Shown: positions 8,003-16,895 of the stretch, one piece after another
Position numbering within the stretch: the stretch's first letter is position 1
How the letters are laid out: each line of letters starts with the position of its first letter
Assembly (NCBI GenBank): GCA_017533485.1
Contig: JAFXIC010000029.1
Span: 1 to 41,248 of the forward strand
Length of the DNA stretch: 41,248 nucleotides
Direction: 5' to 3'
Source: Oscillospiraceae bacterium
Lineage (GTDB): Bacteria > Bacillota > Clostridia > Oscillospirales > Ruminococcaceae
The notes under the pieces: model-generated
Seen by the model: the letters and a program-made list of their open reading frames with translations, nothing else
Databases searched by the model: none
What the model was told of the DNA's origin: nothing
Made by a program: the position numbers and the translations under genes

Positions 8003-9616
8003 ATGCTTCTCCTCAACAACCTCTCGCTCCCGCTCGGATATTCCGAAGATGACCTCCGGCGGATGACTGCCGCAAGCCTCAGACTGCAATCGGATGATAT
8101 CCGGACGCTCCGCCTCGTGAAACGCTCTGTCGATGCACGAAAATCCGTCCATTTCATCGCGTCTGTCGAATTCAGTCTGAAAAACCGGAATGCCGAAGAA
8201 AAACTCCTGACCCGATGCGCGAATCATAAAAATCTACGTCTCGCAGCCCCCGAAATCCTTCCCGTATATCCGAAATGCTCCGCCAATTATCCCCCTGTGA
8301 TTATCGGATGCGGCCCCGCAGGCCTCTTTGCTGCCGATCTTCTCGCACAGGCAGGCTTGCAGCCGATTCTTCTGGAGCGCGGAAAACCGGTGAAAGAACG
8401 ACAGAAATCTGTCGAAGCCTATCACCGCAGCGGCATCCTCGACCCCGAAAGCAATGTCCAGTTCGGCGAGGGCGGCGCAGGCACCTTCTCCGATGGAAAA
8501 CTCAATACCGGAACGAAAAGCCCGCATATCCGTCAGGTGCTCCGGAGATTTGTCGAATGCGGTGCACCCGACGAAATCCTCTGGCAGGCAAAACCCCATA
8601 TCGGTACGGATCGGCTTGCGGTCTGTATCCCGACGCTTCGCCAGAAAATTGAGGAAAATGGCGGTGTTGTCCGGTTTCAGGCGAAATGCACCGGATTTAC
8701 TGCCGAAAAAGGACGGCTTGTTTCCGTGGAATATGAACAAAACGGCGTCCCCCACAGCATCCGTACCGACCATGCAATTTTTGCTGTCGGCCACAGCGCA
8801 AGAGATATCTTCGAGCTGTTTTCGGAAAAGGGGATGATGATGGAACAGAAAGCCTTCTCCCTCGGCGTCCGCATCGAACACAGACAATCCCATATCGACA
8901 AAATCTGCTACGGCTCCGCCGCAGGGCATCCCGCACTCGGCGCGGCAAGCTATAAGCTCGCAGCCCATCTCACCGACGGCAGGGGAGTCTATACCTTCTG
9001 TATGTGTCCGGGCGGCATCGTTCAGGCTGCCGCATCCGAACCCGAAACTGTCGTCACGAACGGAATGAGCTGTTTTGCACGCGACGAAGAAAATGCGAAT
9101 GCCGCACTGCTGGTCGGAATCACACCGGATGATTTCCAAAGCACAGATATCCTTGCCGGCGTCACCCTCCAGCGAAAGATTGAACGTGCCGCATTCGAAG
9201 CCGGCGGAAGAAGCGGAAAAGCACCCTGTATCCGGCTCGAAGATTTTCTGAACCGCCGCGAATCCCGAGCCTTCGGGGATGTCTCGCCAAGCTATCCCCT
9301 CGGCACCGTTTTTGCAGCCCCCGAATGCTGTCTGCCCGATTTCGTCTGCAGCGCACTCCGACAGGCAATCCCGAAGCTTGACGGCATTCTCCGCGGCTTT
9401 CTCTCGCCGGATGCCGTGCTGACCGCCCCCGAAACACGAAGCTCCTCTCCGGTGCGTGTTTTACGAAACGCAGAAACACTCGAATCTGCTTCTGTCGGCG
9501 GATTATATCCCTGCGGCGAGGGTGCCGGCTATGCCGGCGGCATCGTTTCCGCCGCCGTTGATGGCATCCGCTGTGCGGAAAAAATCATCGCCGCCCTCGA
9601 AAAAACAAGTTTCTGA
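8003..9616 (+). CDS. FAD-dependent oxidoreductase, COG2509 type
   Basis: This is a flavoprotein of the uncharacterised COG2509 dehydrogenase family; its substrate is unknown. The first 95 or so residues form a separate N-terminal domain. They are followed by a Rossmann FAD site (VIIGCGPAGLFAADLL, GxGxxG at 102-107, ending in LLERG) and by conserved family stretches FGEGGAGTFSDGKLN, SLGVRIEH, FCMCPGGIV and GEGAGYAGGI near the C-terminus. The protein is 537 residues, normal for the family. I chose the ATG at 8003, 10 bases after the AAAGGA box (7987-7992); a TTG at 7997 is also in frame but only 4 bases from it. It is a single-gene unit after a terminator. Confidence 0.85.
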   Translation: MLLLNNLSLPLGYSEDDLRRMTAASLRLQSDDIRTLRLVKRSVDARKSVHFIASVEFSLKNRNAEEKLLTRCANHKNLRLAAPEILPVYPKCSANYPPVIIGCGPAGLFAADLLAQAGLQPILLERGKPVKERQKSVEAYHRSGILDPESNVQFGEGGAGTFSDGKLNTGTKSPHIRQVLRRFVECGAPDEILWQAKPHIGTDRLAVCIPTLRQKIEENGGVVRFQAKCTGFTAEKGRLVSVEYEQNGVPHSIRTDHAIFAVGHSARDIFELFSEKGMMMEQKAFSLGVRIEHRQSHIDKICYGSAAGHPALGAASYKLAAHLTDGRGVYTFCMCPGGIVQAAASEPETVVTNGMSCFARDEENANAALLVGITPDDFQSTDILAGVTLQRKIERAAFEAGGRSGKAPCIRLEDFLNRRESRAFGDVSPSYPLGTVFAAPECCLPDFVCSALRQAIPKLDGILRGFLSPDAVLTAPETRSSSPVRVLRNAETLESASVGGLYPCGEGAGYAGGIVSAAVDGIRCAEKIIAALEKTSF

Positions 9617-9711
9617 ACCCCTTTTCCGCCCCCCGATCCATGCTGATATCAGGCGTGCGGCGGCTTTCCTCCGGTCTTTCGTAAAATATTCCGAAAATCA
9701 GAAAAAAAGGC

Positions 9712-9740
9712 TTGCTTTTTTTCTCCGGATATGATACAAT
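9712..9740 (+). promoter_or_regulatory. Promoter of the carboxyltransferase operon
   Basis: A weak -35 (TTGCTT, 9712-9717) is followed after 17 bases by TACAAT (9735-9740) with a TGA just before it, an extended -10 element (TGATACAAT). Confidence 0.65.
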
Positions 9741-9790
9741 AAATTCGTATAGGTTCCAAATTTTCCTACGAAAGGATGCGTAAAGAATCA

Positions 9791-11131
9791 ATGGAAACTT
9801 CCGCTTCAATCGCAAAAGAACGCCTCGCGCTGCTCTTCGATAACGGTACCTTCACAGAGCTGGATGCTCTCCGTACCGAACAGGATTCGAAAGCCGCTGT
9901 TGTCTGTGCACACGGCTTCGTCGAAGGTCAGCCTGTCTGTGCATTCGCACAATCTTCCGATGTCAAGGACGGCATCATGGGCAAGAATACCGCAGGCAAA
10001 ATCAAAAGACTCTTCTCCCTCGCCGCAAAAACCGGTACGCCGCTGATCGGAATTTATGATTCCAACGGCGTATTCGTAGACGGTACCGCCGATGCACTCT
10101 CCGCTTATGGAAAGCTCATCGCTTCTGCGGCAAATCTTTCGGGCGTTGTCCCCCAGATTTCTGTTGTCGCAGGCGTTTGTGCCGGAAGTGCGGCATTGAT
10201 GGCTTGTGAGGCGGATTTCGTCCTCGCAACAAAAAAAGCTGAACTCTATCTCACCCCCGCTTACGGTACCGATGCCGCAGCGCCCGAAACTGCTGCAAAA
10301 ATCGGTCTGGCTGCCGAGGTCTGTGAAGATGATGCGGACGCAATGGCAAAGGTAAAATCCCTGCTGCGGATGCTTCCGGCGAATAACCTCGCAGGTGCTC
10401 CGATTTCTGAATTTGATGTTCCGGAGACTGCCGTATCGAAAGAAAATCTCCTCAACGGCATCGCTGATCTCGGAAGCCTTGTTCCGCTCTATACCGCATA
10501 TGGCGATACGGTCGAAACTGCACTCGCAACAGTTCGCGGAACTGCTGTGGGACTGATCTCCACCGCGAAGACAGATGCTGCGCTCACCGCCGACGATGCT
10601 GCAAAAATTGCACGTTTCGTCCGTACCTGTGACGCATTCTCGATTCCGGTCATCACGCTTGTCGATACCATCGGCTTCTCCGATGATACCGATGCGGCAA
10701 AAGCCGGCGCACTCCGTTCCGTTACCCAGCTCTGCGGTACCTACGCAGAAGCAACAACCGTGAAAATTGCTGTCGTTACCGGACTTGCCTGTGGCGCGGC
10801 ATTCTCCGCAATCGTCGGCAGAGGCGCAGGCAGTGACCTCGTTTATGCCTGGGAGAACGCTGTGATCGCACCCCTCAAGCCCGAAGCTGCGGTCGAATTC
10901 CTCTGGCACGACAAGCTCAAGGGTGCTGCTGATGTCAACGCAAAACGCAAGTCCCTTGCGGACGAATACGGAAAGACACTCGCATCTGCTGCAAAGGCTG
11001 CGGAGCTCGGCGTCATCGACACCGTGATTGCACCTGCCGATACCCGTCAGGCAATCATCGACGCACTCGATATGCTCGAAGGCAAGCGCGTTTCCAGAAT
11101 GCCCAAGAAGCATAGCAATATCCCGTTCTGA
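9791..11131 (+). CDS. Short acyl-CoA carboxyltransferase subunit
   Basis: This is a biotin-dependent carboxyltransferase of the crotonase fold, the group that includes methylmalonyl-CoA decarboxylase alpha (MmdA) and the transcarboxylase 12S subunit. The 446-residue product starts at RLALLFDNGTFTELDAL, so it lacks about 50 N-terminal residues present in typical 500-residue members. In the first half the usual DSGGARIQEG motif reads DSNGVFVDG and the CAGG oxyanion loop reads GVCAGSAAL. In the second half GLACGAAF and YAWENAVIAPLKPEAAVEFLW are well conserved. I chose the ATG at 9791; AAAGGA is 14 bases upstream, a long spacing, but the ATG at 9776 would have no site. The next two genes supply the biotin carrier and a second carboxyltransferase. 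Substrate is uncertain. Confidence 0.85.
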   Translation: METSASIAKERLALLFDNGTFTELDALRTEQDSKAAVVCAHGFVEGQPVCAFAQSSDVKDGIMGKNTAGKIKRLFSLAAKTGTPLIGIYDSNGVFVDGTADALSAYGKLIASAANLSGVVPQISVVAGVCAGSAALMACEADFVLATKKAELYLTPAYGTDAAAPETAAKIGLAAEVCEDDADAMAKVKSLLRMLPANNLAGAPISEFDVPETAVSKENLLNGIADLGSLVPLYTAYGDTVETALATVRGTAVGLISTAKTDAALTADDAAKIARFVRTCDAFSIPVITLVDTIGFSDDTDAAKAGALRSVTQLCGTYAEATTVKIAVVTGLACGAAFSAIVGRGAGSDLVYAWENAVIAPLKPEAAVEFLWHDKLKGAADVNAKRKSLADEYGKTLASAAKAAELGVIDTVIAPADTRQAIIDALDMLEGKRVSRMPKKHSNIPF

Positions 11132-11181
11132 GAACCGAACATAAAATATAAGAATTTTACGTATATAGGAGGATTTTTCCC

Positions 11182-11568
11182 ATGAAGCATTTTCGTGTGA
11201 CTGTGAATAATAAGCAATATGATGTTGCTGTCGAGGAACTCGGCGCCGGTGCAGCTCCCGCTGCTGCGGCTCCTGCTGCTGCTCCTGCACCCGCTGCCGC
11301 TCCGGCTCCTGCTGCGGCTCCGGCTCCGGCTGCTGCACCTGCTGCGGCTGCTGACGGTACACCCGTTACCGCTCCGATGCCCGGTACCATCCTTCAGGTG
11401 AAGTGCGAAAAGGGCGACGCCGTAAAGAAGGGTCAGGTTCTCTTTGTCCTCGAAGCAATGAAGATGGAAAACGATATCGTTGCGCCCGAAGACGGCACCA
11501 TCCTCTCCGTCAATACCACCAAGGGCAGCAATGTCAACCCCGGCGATCCGCTCGCTGTGCTGGGCTAA
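11182..11568 (+). CDS. Biotin carrier protein with Ala/Pro linker
   Basis: This small protein carries the covalently bound biotin that moves carboxyl groups between the two carboxyltransferases encoded on either side. The 128 residues comprise a short N-terminal part (1-21), a flexible Ala/Pro-rich linker (about 22-58), and a biotinyl domain with EAMKMEN. K94 is the expected biotinylation site, placed 34 residues from the end as is usual. AGGAGG (11167-11172) sets the ATG at 11182. The linker DNA is low-complexity GCT/CCT/GCA repeats. It resembles the 1.3S subunit of transcarboxylase and the gamma/C-terminal part of sodium-pump decarboxylases. Confidence 0.95.
   Translation: MKHFRVTVNNKQYDVAVEELGAGAAPAAAAPAAAPAPAAAPAPAAAPAPAAAPAAAADGTPVTAPMPGTILQVKCEKGDAVKKGQVLFVLEAMKMENDIVAPEDGTILSVNTTKGSNVNPGDPLAVLG
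11257..11352. repeat. Low-complexity Ala/Pro coding repeat
   Basis: This GCT, GCA, GCG, CCG and CCT codon run encodes the biotin-carrier linker. The reading frames on all strands look open here, which creates spurious Ala- or Gln-rich frames. Length variation between strains would be expected. Confidence 0.8.
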
Positions 11569-11586
11569 TCGGAAAGCGTGGCGAAT

Positions 11587-12984
11587 ATGGCAAAAATTAA
11601 AATTACTGAAACCGTACTGCGTGACGCCCATCAGTCCCTCCTTGCAACCCGAATGCCGACCTCGGATATGCTTCCGATCCTCTCCGAGATGGATAAAATC
11701 GGCTTCCATTCGCTCGAATGCTGGGGCGGCGCAACCTTCGATTCCTGTCTGAGATTCCTCAACGAGGATCCGTGGGAAAGACTCCGCCTGCTGAAAAAGC
11801 ATCTCCCCAATACCAAGCTCCAGATGCTCTTCCGCGGTCAGAATATGCTCGGCTATCGTCACTACGCTGATGACGTCGTTGAATACTTCGTCCGGAAATC
11901 CGTCGAAAACGGTATTGATATCATCCGTATCTTCGACGCGCTCAATGACCTCCGCAACCTCGAAACTGCAATCAATGCGGCAAAAAAAGAGGGTGCGCAT
12001 ACGCAGGTCGCAATCAGCTTCACCACCGGTGATGTCTTTACCGACGAGTATTACGTGAAGTATGCAAAACAGGTAGAGGCTGCCGGCGCGGATTCGATCT
12101 GTATTAAGGACATGGCAGCACTGCTGACCCCCTACCGCACCGAGTCCCTCGTGAAGGCACTCAAGGCTGCTACCGATCTCCCCATCCAGCTCCATACCCA
12201 TACCACTTCCGGTCTCGCTTCGATGTGTCTCCTCAAGGGCATCGAGGCAGGTGCCGATATCATTGATACCGCAATGAGCCCGCTCGCACTCGGTACTTCC
12301 CATGCGCCGACCGAATCTATGGTTGCCGCACTCCAGGGTACAGAGTATGATACCGGAATCGACCTCGCAACCGTCTGCGGCCTCCGTCCGTATTTCATGG
12401 ATCTGCGCGACAAGTACATCGAATCCGGTCTCATCGACCCGAAGATGCTCGCGGCAGACGCAAAAACCCTCATCTATCAGGTTCCCGGCGGTATGCTCTC
12501 GAACCTCCTCTCCCAGCTCAAGCAGGCCGGCAAAGAGGATAAGCTCACAGAGGTTCTCGAAGAAGTTCCGCGCGTCCGTGAGGATGCAGGCTTCCCGCCG
12601 CTCGTAACCCCCTCCTCCCAGATCGTTGGTACACAGGCTGTGTTCAATGTCATCATGGGCGAACGCTATAAGACTGTCACAAAGGAATTCAAGGGCATCA
12701 TCCGCGGTGAATATGGCCAGACGCCTGTTCCGATTGATCCCGAATTCCGTAAGAAAATTATCGGTGATGAAAAGGCAATTGACTGCCGTCCGGCTGATCT
12801 GCTCGCACCGGAGCTCGATAAGCTGAAAGAAGAATGCGCCGAATGGATCCAGCAGGAGGAGGATGTCCTCTCCTATGCACAGTTCGGCCAGGTTGCCGTT
12901 AAATTCTTCGAGAAACGCCGCGATCAGATGGTCGGTCTCGACGGTGTCCACGGCAATGCCGAAAAACAGATCCATCCGGTCTGA
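11587..12984 (+). CDS. oadA: Oxaloacetate decarboxylase alpha / pyruvate carboxyltransferase
   Basis: This carboxyltransferase moves a carboxyl group between oxaloacetate (or pyruvate) and biotin. The 465-residue protein has an HMGL-like TIM barrel with TVLRDAHQS (R12, D13), the lysine K174 in CIKDMAALLTP that is carboxylated in the family, and metal ligands H203 and H205 in QLHTHTTSGLA. The PYC_OADA conserved domain follows with VPGGMLSNL. It lacks the C-terminal biotin domain of fused OadA, which fits the separate carrier gene just upstream. I prefer the ATG at 11587 (MAKIKITETVLRD matches the family start); a GTG at 11578 is also in frame. No membrane beta subunit is encoded nearby. Confidence 0.93.
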   Translation: MAKIKITETVLRDAHQSLLATRMPTSDMLPILSEMDKIGFHSLECWGGATFDSCLRFLNEDPWERLRLLKKHLPNTKLQMLFRGQNMLGYRHYADDVVEYFVRKSVENGIDIIRIFDALNDLRNLETAINAAKKEGAHTQVAISFTTGDVFTDEYYVKYAKQVEAAGADSICIKDMAALLTPYRTESLVKALKAATDLPIQLHTHTTSGLASMCLLKGIEAGADIIDTAMSPLALGTSHAPTESMVAALQGTEYDTGIDLATVCGLRPYFMDLRDKYIESGLIDPKMLAADAKTLIYQVPGGMLSNLLSQLKQAGKEDKLTEVLEEVPRVREDAGFPPLVTPSSQIVGTQAVFNVIMGERYKTVTKEFKGIIRGEYGQTPVPIDPEFRKKIIGDEKAIDCRPADLLAPELDKLKEECAEWIQQEEDVLSYAQFGQVAVKFFEKRRDQMVGLDGVHGNAEKQIHPV

Positions 12985-13083
12985 TTTTCCGCGCAGCTTC
13001 TAAGCTTTCTCGGTCGGAAGGCATCGGCATAAACCATATTCTCTCTCTCTTGCTTTTTCTTCTGAGAAAGGAGCTTTTTAACC

Positions 13084-14031
13084 TTGCCAATCTGCATCTC
13101 CAAAGAACTGCCGGCATATCAGGCGCTTTTGAATGAGAATATTTTCGTGATGGGCAGCGATCGCGCCGCCCATCAGGATATTCGTCCGCTCCGTCTCCTG
13201 ATCCTCAATATCATGCCAAAAAAAATAGAGACCGAAATCCAGCTGATGCGGCTTTTAAGCAACAGTGCGATTCAGGTCAATGTTTCTCTGCTCCGTATGG
13301 AAACCCATGTTTCGAAGAATACCAACCAAAGCCATCTCGATGCTTTCTATACCACATTCTCCGAAATCCGGAACAAGTATTATGACGGTATGATTATTAC
13401 GGGTGCGCCCGTCGAACAGCTTCCTTTCGAGGAGGTTGATTACTGGACGGAAATCTGTGAGATTATGGAATGGTCGAAAACCCACGTATTCAGTACGCTC
13501 CATATCTGCTGGGGCGCACAAGCCGCGCTCTATTTCCATTTCGGTGTACCGAAATATCCGCTCGACCAGAAAATGTTCGGCATCTTCCCCCATCAGGTCG
13601 AAGTTCCGAATGCTCTCCTCGTTCAGGGCTTTGATGAGATCTTCGATGTCCCCCATTCCCGTCATACCGAAATCCGGAGGGAAGATATCGAAAAAGTCGC
13701 GGAGCTTGAAATCCTGACGAGCTCACCGCTCTCCGGTGTGCATATTGTCGCGAACCGGAACGGAAGACAGTTCTTTATTACCGGTCATTCCGAATATGAC
13801 CGCAATACCCTTGCGGACGAATATTTTCGTGATATCCATCGGGGGCTTCCGATTGCTGTTCCCTACAACTACTTCCCCGAGGATGATCCGTCGAAACAGC
13901 CCCGGTTCACCTGGCGCTGTCACGCGAATCTGATGTTCTCGAACTGGCTCAATTACTGTGTGTACCAGCGTACTCCGTATGATCTGACAGAGCTTTCGCT
14001 GCGAAACTGGAATTGGGAGCTCGATGCCTGA
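13084..14031 (+). CDS. metA: Homoserine O-acetyltransferase (MetA family)
   Basis: MetA acylates homoserine in the first committed step of methionine synthesis. The 315-residue protein starts at a TTG (13084), set by GAAAGGAG (13066-13073) and by the family-like start MPICISKELPA. C142 in STLHICWGAQAALYF is the nucleophile, and the histidine and glutamate lie in the FITGHSEYD stretch. Residue 111 is Glu (TGAPVEQLPF) where E. coli has Gly; published work on MetA proteins links Glu111 to acetyl-CoA and Gly111 to succinyl-CoA, so I infer acetyl-CoA specificity. No SAM riboswitch or T-box is visible in the 99 bases upstream. It is convergent with the next gene, 5 bases apart. Confidence 0.93.
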   Translation: MPICISKELPAYQALLNENIFVMGSDRAAHQDIRPLRLLILNIMPKKIETEIQLMRLLSNSAIQVNVSLLRMETHVSKNTNQSHLDAFYTTFSEIRNKYYDGMIITGAPVEQLPFEEVDYWTEICEIMEWSKTHVFSTLHICWGAQAALYFHFGVPKYPLDQKMFGIFPHQVEVPNALLVQGFDEIFDVPHSRHTEIRREDIEKVAELEILTSSPLSGVHIVANRNGRQFFITGHSEYDRNTLADEYFRDIHRGLPIAVPYNYFPEDDPSKQPRFTWRCHANLMFSNWLNYCVYQRTPYDLTELSLRNWNWELDA

Positions 14032-14036
14032 GCCCA

Positions 14037-14444
14037 TCAGCCTCCGAGCAGATTCCGTAAAACTGTATATAACAACCAGATTCCCAGAACCCCAAGCCAG
14101 AACTTGGAGGTTTTGGGAATTATTTTTTTCTCCGATCCGAAAAATTCCATCCAGCATCCGATGTACCATAAGATCCCCAGCAGAACCCCGACCGGAACCA
14201 TCAGATTCTCTCGCACTGCGCCGACAATATCTCCCCGAAACAGCGAAAGTACCGCATGGGTCATCCCGCAGGACGGACATTTCAGCCCCGTCAGCGTTCG
14301 GATCACACATCCCGGAACATGGGGCAGAATCCAGCTTACATATACTGTTTTTCCGAGCATCGCAAGGGCGATGGCAAAAATCGGCAGCAGAATCAGAAAA
14401 ATTGCGGTCATTGGTTTTTTTCGTAAATTCGTTCCTTTTCGCAT
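14037..14444 (-). CDS. DUF2752 membrane protein
   Basis: The 135-residue protein has about three membrane segments (roughly residues 12-32, 70-90 and 108-128). It carries the DUF2752 motif GLKCPSCGMTHA with two conserved cysteines between segments one and two. The function of the family is unknown. I start it at the ATG at 14444 because the complement of CCTCCT (14451-14456) gives AGGAGG 6 bases upstream; a longer frame to 14474 lacks a site. It is a lone minus-strand gene, divergent from the operon that starts at 14567. Confidence 0.8.
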   Translation of the reverse strand: MRKGTNLRKKPMTAIFLILLPIFAIALAMLGKTVYVSWILPHVPGCVIRTLTGLKCPSCGMTHAVLSLFRGDIVGAVRENLMVPVGVLLGILWYIGCWMEFFGSEKKIIPKTSKFWLGVLGIWLLYTVLRNLLGG

Positions 14445-14505
14445 TCTGCACCTCCTGTAATTATTGATGCTCAAAAAATATTTATTGTTTTTCGATAATT
14501 TTCTA

Positions 14506-14534
14506 TTGACAAACGGAAATTTCTGTGTTATACT
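14506..14534 (+). promoter_or_regulatory. Promoter of the DUF2975 operon
   Basis: TTGACA (14506-14511) and TATACT (14529-14534) are 17 bases apart, with TGT before the -10 as an extended element. It is the only strong promoter seen ahead of the five genes to 17696. Confidence 0.85.
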
Positions 14535-14566
14535 GGGAACAACAAATCAAAAGGAGGATTCTCTCT

Positions 14567-15016
14567 ATGAATCACTGGACCCCTTCCCGCTCCCTGAAGC
14601 TGACACGGCTTCTGAATATCGCGACCATCTTCCTCGGTGTTGCAGCCTTGTTCTGTATCCCGATCTGTACCGAATGGTACGACGCCGTTTCCGGTCAGGA
14701 ACCAATCCGCAATCTCCTGAATGTCATTTTCTACCTTACCGTCTTCCTTGCACTCATCGCGCTCTGGAAATTAAACGGGCTTCTCTCCCGTATCATCCAT
14801 CAGCAGATCTTTGTTTCCGAAAATGTCACCGTCCTCCGGATCATTTCGTGGTGCTGTTTCGGAATTTCCGCGCTGTTCCTGTTCCTGACCTTCTACCGTT
14901 TTCTTGCGTTTATTGTTGCCTTTGCCGCAGGCTTCTTCGGACTGATTATGAGAGTGCTGAAGAATGTATTTGAGCTTGCGGTGAATCTCCGCGAGGAACA
15001 GGACTTTACAATCTGA
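14567..15016 (+). CDS. DUF2975 membrane protein
   Basis: The 149-residue protein starts with SLKLTRLLNIATIF and has four predicted membrane helices (about 12-32, 48-70, 90-112 and 115-130). This is the plan of DUF2975 proteins, which are almost always encoded next to a small XRE regulator as here. Their function is unknown. AAGGAGG (14551-14557) sets the ATG at 14567. The next gene starts 15 bases after its stop with its own AGGAGG. Confidence 0.8.
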   Translation: MNHWTPSRSLKLTRLLNIATIFLGVAALFCIPICTEWYDAVSGQEPIRNLLNVIFYLTVFLALIALWKLNGLLSRIIHQQIFVSENVTVLRIISWCCFGISALFLFLTFYRFLAFIVAFAAGFFGLIMRVLKNVFELAVNLREEQDFTI

Positions 15017-15031
15017 GGAGGATTCGAAATT

Positions 15032-15250
15032 ATGCCGATTATTGTCAATCTGGATGTGATGATGGCGAAACGGAAGATATCTTCCGGCGAGCTTTCCGAA
15101 CGGATCGAAATTACACCCGCCAATCTCTCCATCCTGAAAAATAACAAAGCCAAAGCCATTCGCTTTTCAACCCTCGAAGCCATCTGCCGCGAACTGAACT
15201 GTCAGCCCGGCGATGTCCTCGCCTACGAACCCGATGAAAAGGAGGAGTAA
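15032..15250 (+). CDS. Small XRE-family HTH regulator (YozG-like)
   Basis: This 72-residue protein is essentially a single Cro/CI-type helix-turn-helix (MMAKRKISSGELSERIEITPA, then a recognition helix in NLSILKNNKAKAIRFSTL, then LEAICRELNCQPGDVLAYEP). It belongs to the YozG-like group that accompanies DUF2975 genes. It probably binds the operon promoter at 14506, but no operator can be assigned. AGGAGG precedes the ATG. The stop is 2 bases before the next start, so translation is coupled. Confidence 0.9.
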   Translation: MPIIVNLDVMMAKRKISSGELSERIEITPANLSILKNNKAKAIRFSTLEAICRELNCQPGDVLAYEPDEKEE

Positions 15251-15252
15251 CG

Positions 15253-16848
15253 ATGTTGTACATACAGCAAGAACCGACGGGCACCCCGACACCGGATGCA
15301 CCGGCACCGATTCCGCCGGAATATGCTCCGCTTTCCACGACAGAACCAATGATGCAGAGAACTGTCCGGAAGGAAATGACCTTTGAACGCCATGACCATG
15401 CATTTGCATGGATTTACCTGATTCTGGGATTTCTGTTTCTGCGCTACCTGATCATCAAGCAGGACGGACTGATTACCACAATCGTCTGTCTGGTGATGCT
15501 GATACTCGCCGCAGTCTACGTCAGACTTTCGAAAAAGGAAATCCGCACTTCGCATAAAATCACATGGGGGATTCTTGCCGCTGCAGCGCTTCCCTTCTCC
15601 CTTTCCCACGATCCGCTGCTGCATACGCTTTGTGCGATTCTGCTCGTAATCGGAACGGCATGGTGGGTACGGTCAATCACAATCGGCTGTGGATTCGTAA
15701 GCCGCTTCTTTCTTCCCGACCTCGCGGACGCTTCCCTCTCGTTCCCGCTCAACAACTTGGCCGCACTCCCAAAGTCAATTTCTCATGGCTTCAAAAGCTC
15801 AAGCGGCGGAAAAAAATTCGGTATGATCGCACTCGGCATCGGGCTTGCAATCTTCCCGACACTGGTCATCGGCGGACTGCTGGCGTCAGCTGACGCAGGC
15901 ATGGAGCGGATGCTCGCAGAGATCGCCTATGTCATTTTTTCAGAAGATCTCACCGTTATTGTCTGGCAGCTCATGTTAGCAATCCCCACCGCATTCTTCC
16001 TCTATGCCGGTATTTATTCCAATCAGAATACGAAGCTGAGTCCTGTGATTTCGGACGAAGCCTACGAACGCCTTTTCGATAAGAACCGAAATATTCCGAA
16101 CCTCATCCTCTATACAAGCCTCATCCCGATTTTTATTCTCTATATCACCTATGTCGTTTCCCAGCTCAGCTATTTTGCTTCCGCATTCGCTGACAGTCTC
16201 CCGATGAGGAGCTATTCGGTATATGCGCGCAGAGGATTCTTTGAGCTTTGCTGGATCGCAGTCATCAATCTCATCATCCTGCTGATTCTGAATGGATGTG
16301 CCAAGCAAAGCGGAAAGAATGCGCCGCGTACACTCAAAATCTTCGGCGCAATGCTCTGCGGCTTCACGCTCTTTATTATCCTGACTGCAATCGCGAAAAT
16401 GGGACTGTATATGGCAAACTACGGGCTGACAAGAAAGCGCGTGCTGACATTCTGGTTCATGCTGCTGCTGACGGTCTGCTTCCTCGTACTGCTTGTCCGC
16501 CAGTTTAAACAGATTCCGACCGCAAAAATCCTGACCACAGGCTTCCTGATCCTCTTTGCCGCACTCTGTATCATCCGTCCCGATGCGCTGATTGCAAAAT
16601 ATAATATCTCGCGCTATGCAGACGGTTCGCTGGATGAGCTGGATCTCTCTACACTCTGTGGCGATTTGTCGGATGACGCATATGTGGTGATGCTCTCGAA
16701 TACCGATATCATCGAACAAAGCGGCGATATTTCCTATTTCAAATCCAGACTCAGATACCGTCAGTCCAAATATGAGGATTCGGTTCTCAATATCCTCAAT
16801 CTCTCCTCGTTTCTCGTATACACCACCAACTATGAATTCACCACGTAA
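15253..16848 (+). CDS. DUF4153/DUF4173 polytopic membrane protein
   Basis: The 531-residue protein has a proline-rich cytoplasmic start (TGTPTPDAPAPIPPE), then about 11-12 hydrophobic segments between residues 50 and 450. A soluble C-terminal tail begins at NISRYADGSLDELDLSTLCGDL. That tail, which in the family follows an N-x-x-R-Y motif and describes a string of short aspartate-rich turns, is what led me to DUF4153/DUF4173. The function is unknown. A GGAGGAG box overlapping the end of the HTH gene sets the ATG at 15253. Confidence 0.8.
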   Translation: MLYIQQEPTGTPTPDAPAPIPPEYAPLSTTEPMMQRTVRKEMTFERHDHAFAWIYLILGFLFLRYLIIKQDGLITTIVCLVMLILAAVYVRLSKKEIRTSHKITWGILAAAALPFSLSHDPLLHTLCAILLVIGTAWWVRSITIGCGFVSRFFLPDLADASLSFPLNNLAALPKSISHGFKSSSGGKKFGMIALGIGLAIFPTLVIGGLLASADAGMERMLAEIAYVIFSEDLTVIVWQLMLAIPTAFFLYAGIYSNQNTKLSPVISDEAYERLFDKNRNIPNLILYTSLIPIFILYITYVVSQLSYFASAFADSLPMRSYSVYARRGFFELCWIAVINLIILLILNGCAKQSGKNAPRTLKIFGAMLCGFTLFIILTAIAKMGLYMANYGLTRKRVLTFWFMLLLTVCFLVLLVRQFKQIPTAKILTTGFLILFAALCIIRPDALIAKYNISRYADGSLDELDLSTLCGDLSDDAYVVMLSNTDIIEQSGDISYFKSRLRYRQSKYEDSVLNILNLSSFLVYTTNYEFTT

Positions 16849-16895
16849 CTCCACCATCACCTGTCTTCTCATCCCCGCGAAAGGAGCCTGATTTT

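Noticed and set aside
11047-12975. Very long minus-strand open frame opposite the biotin carrier and oxaloacetate decarboxylase genes
   Set aside because: It is the antisense shadow of strongly biased coding sequence, contains Ser/Arg and Gln repeats from the linker, and has no start signal.
12985-13083. SAM riboswitch or T-box before metA
   Set aside because: The 99-base spacer shows only a pyrimidine-rich tract and no recognisable aptamer, T-box sequence (TGGNACCGCG) or terminator.
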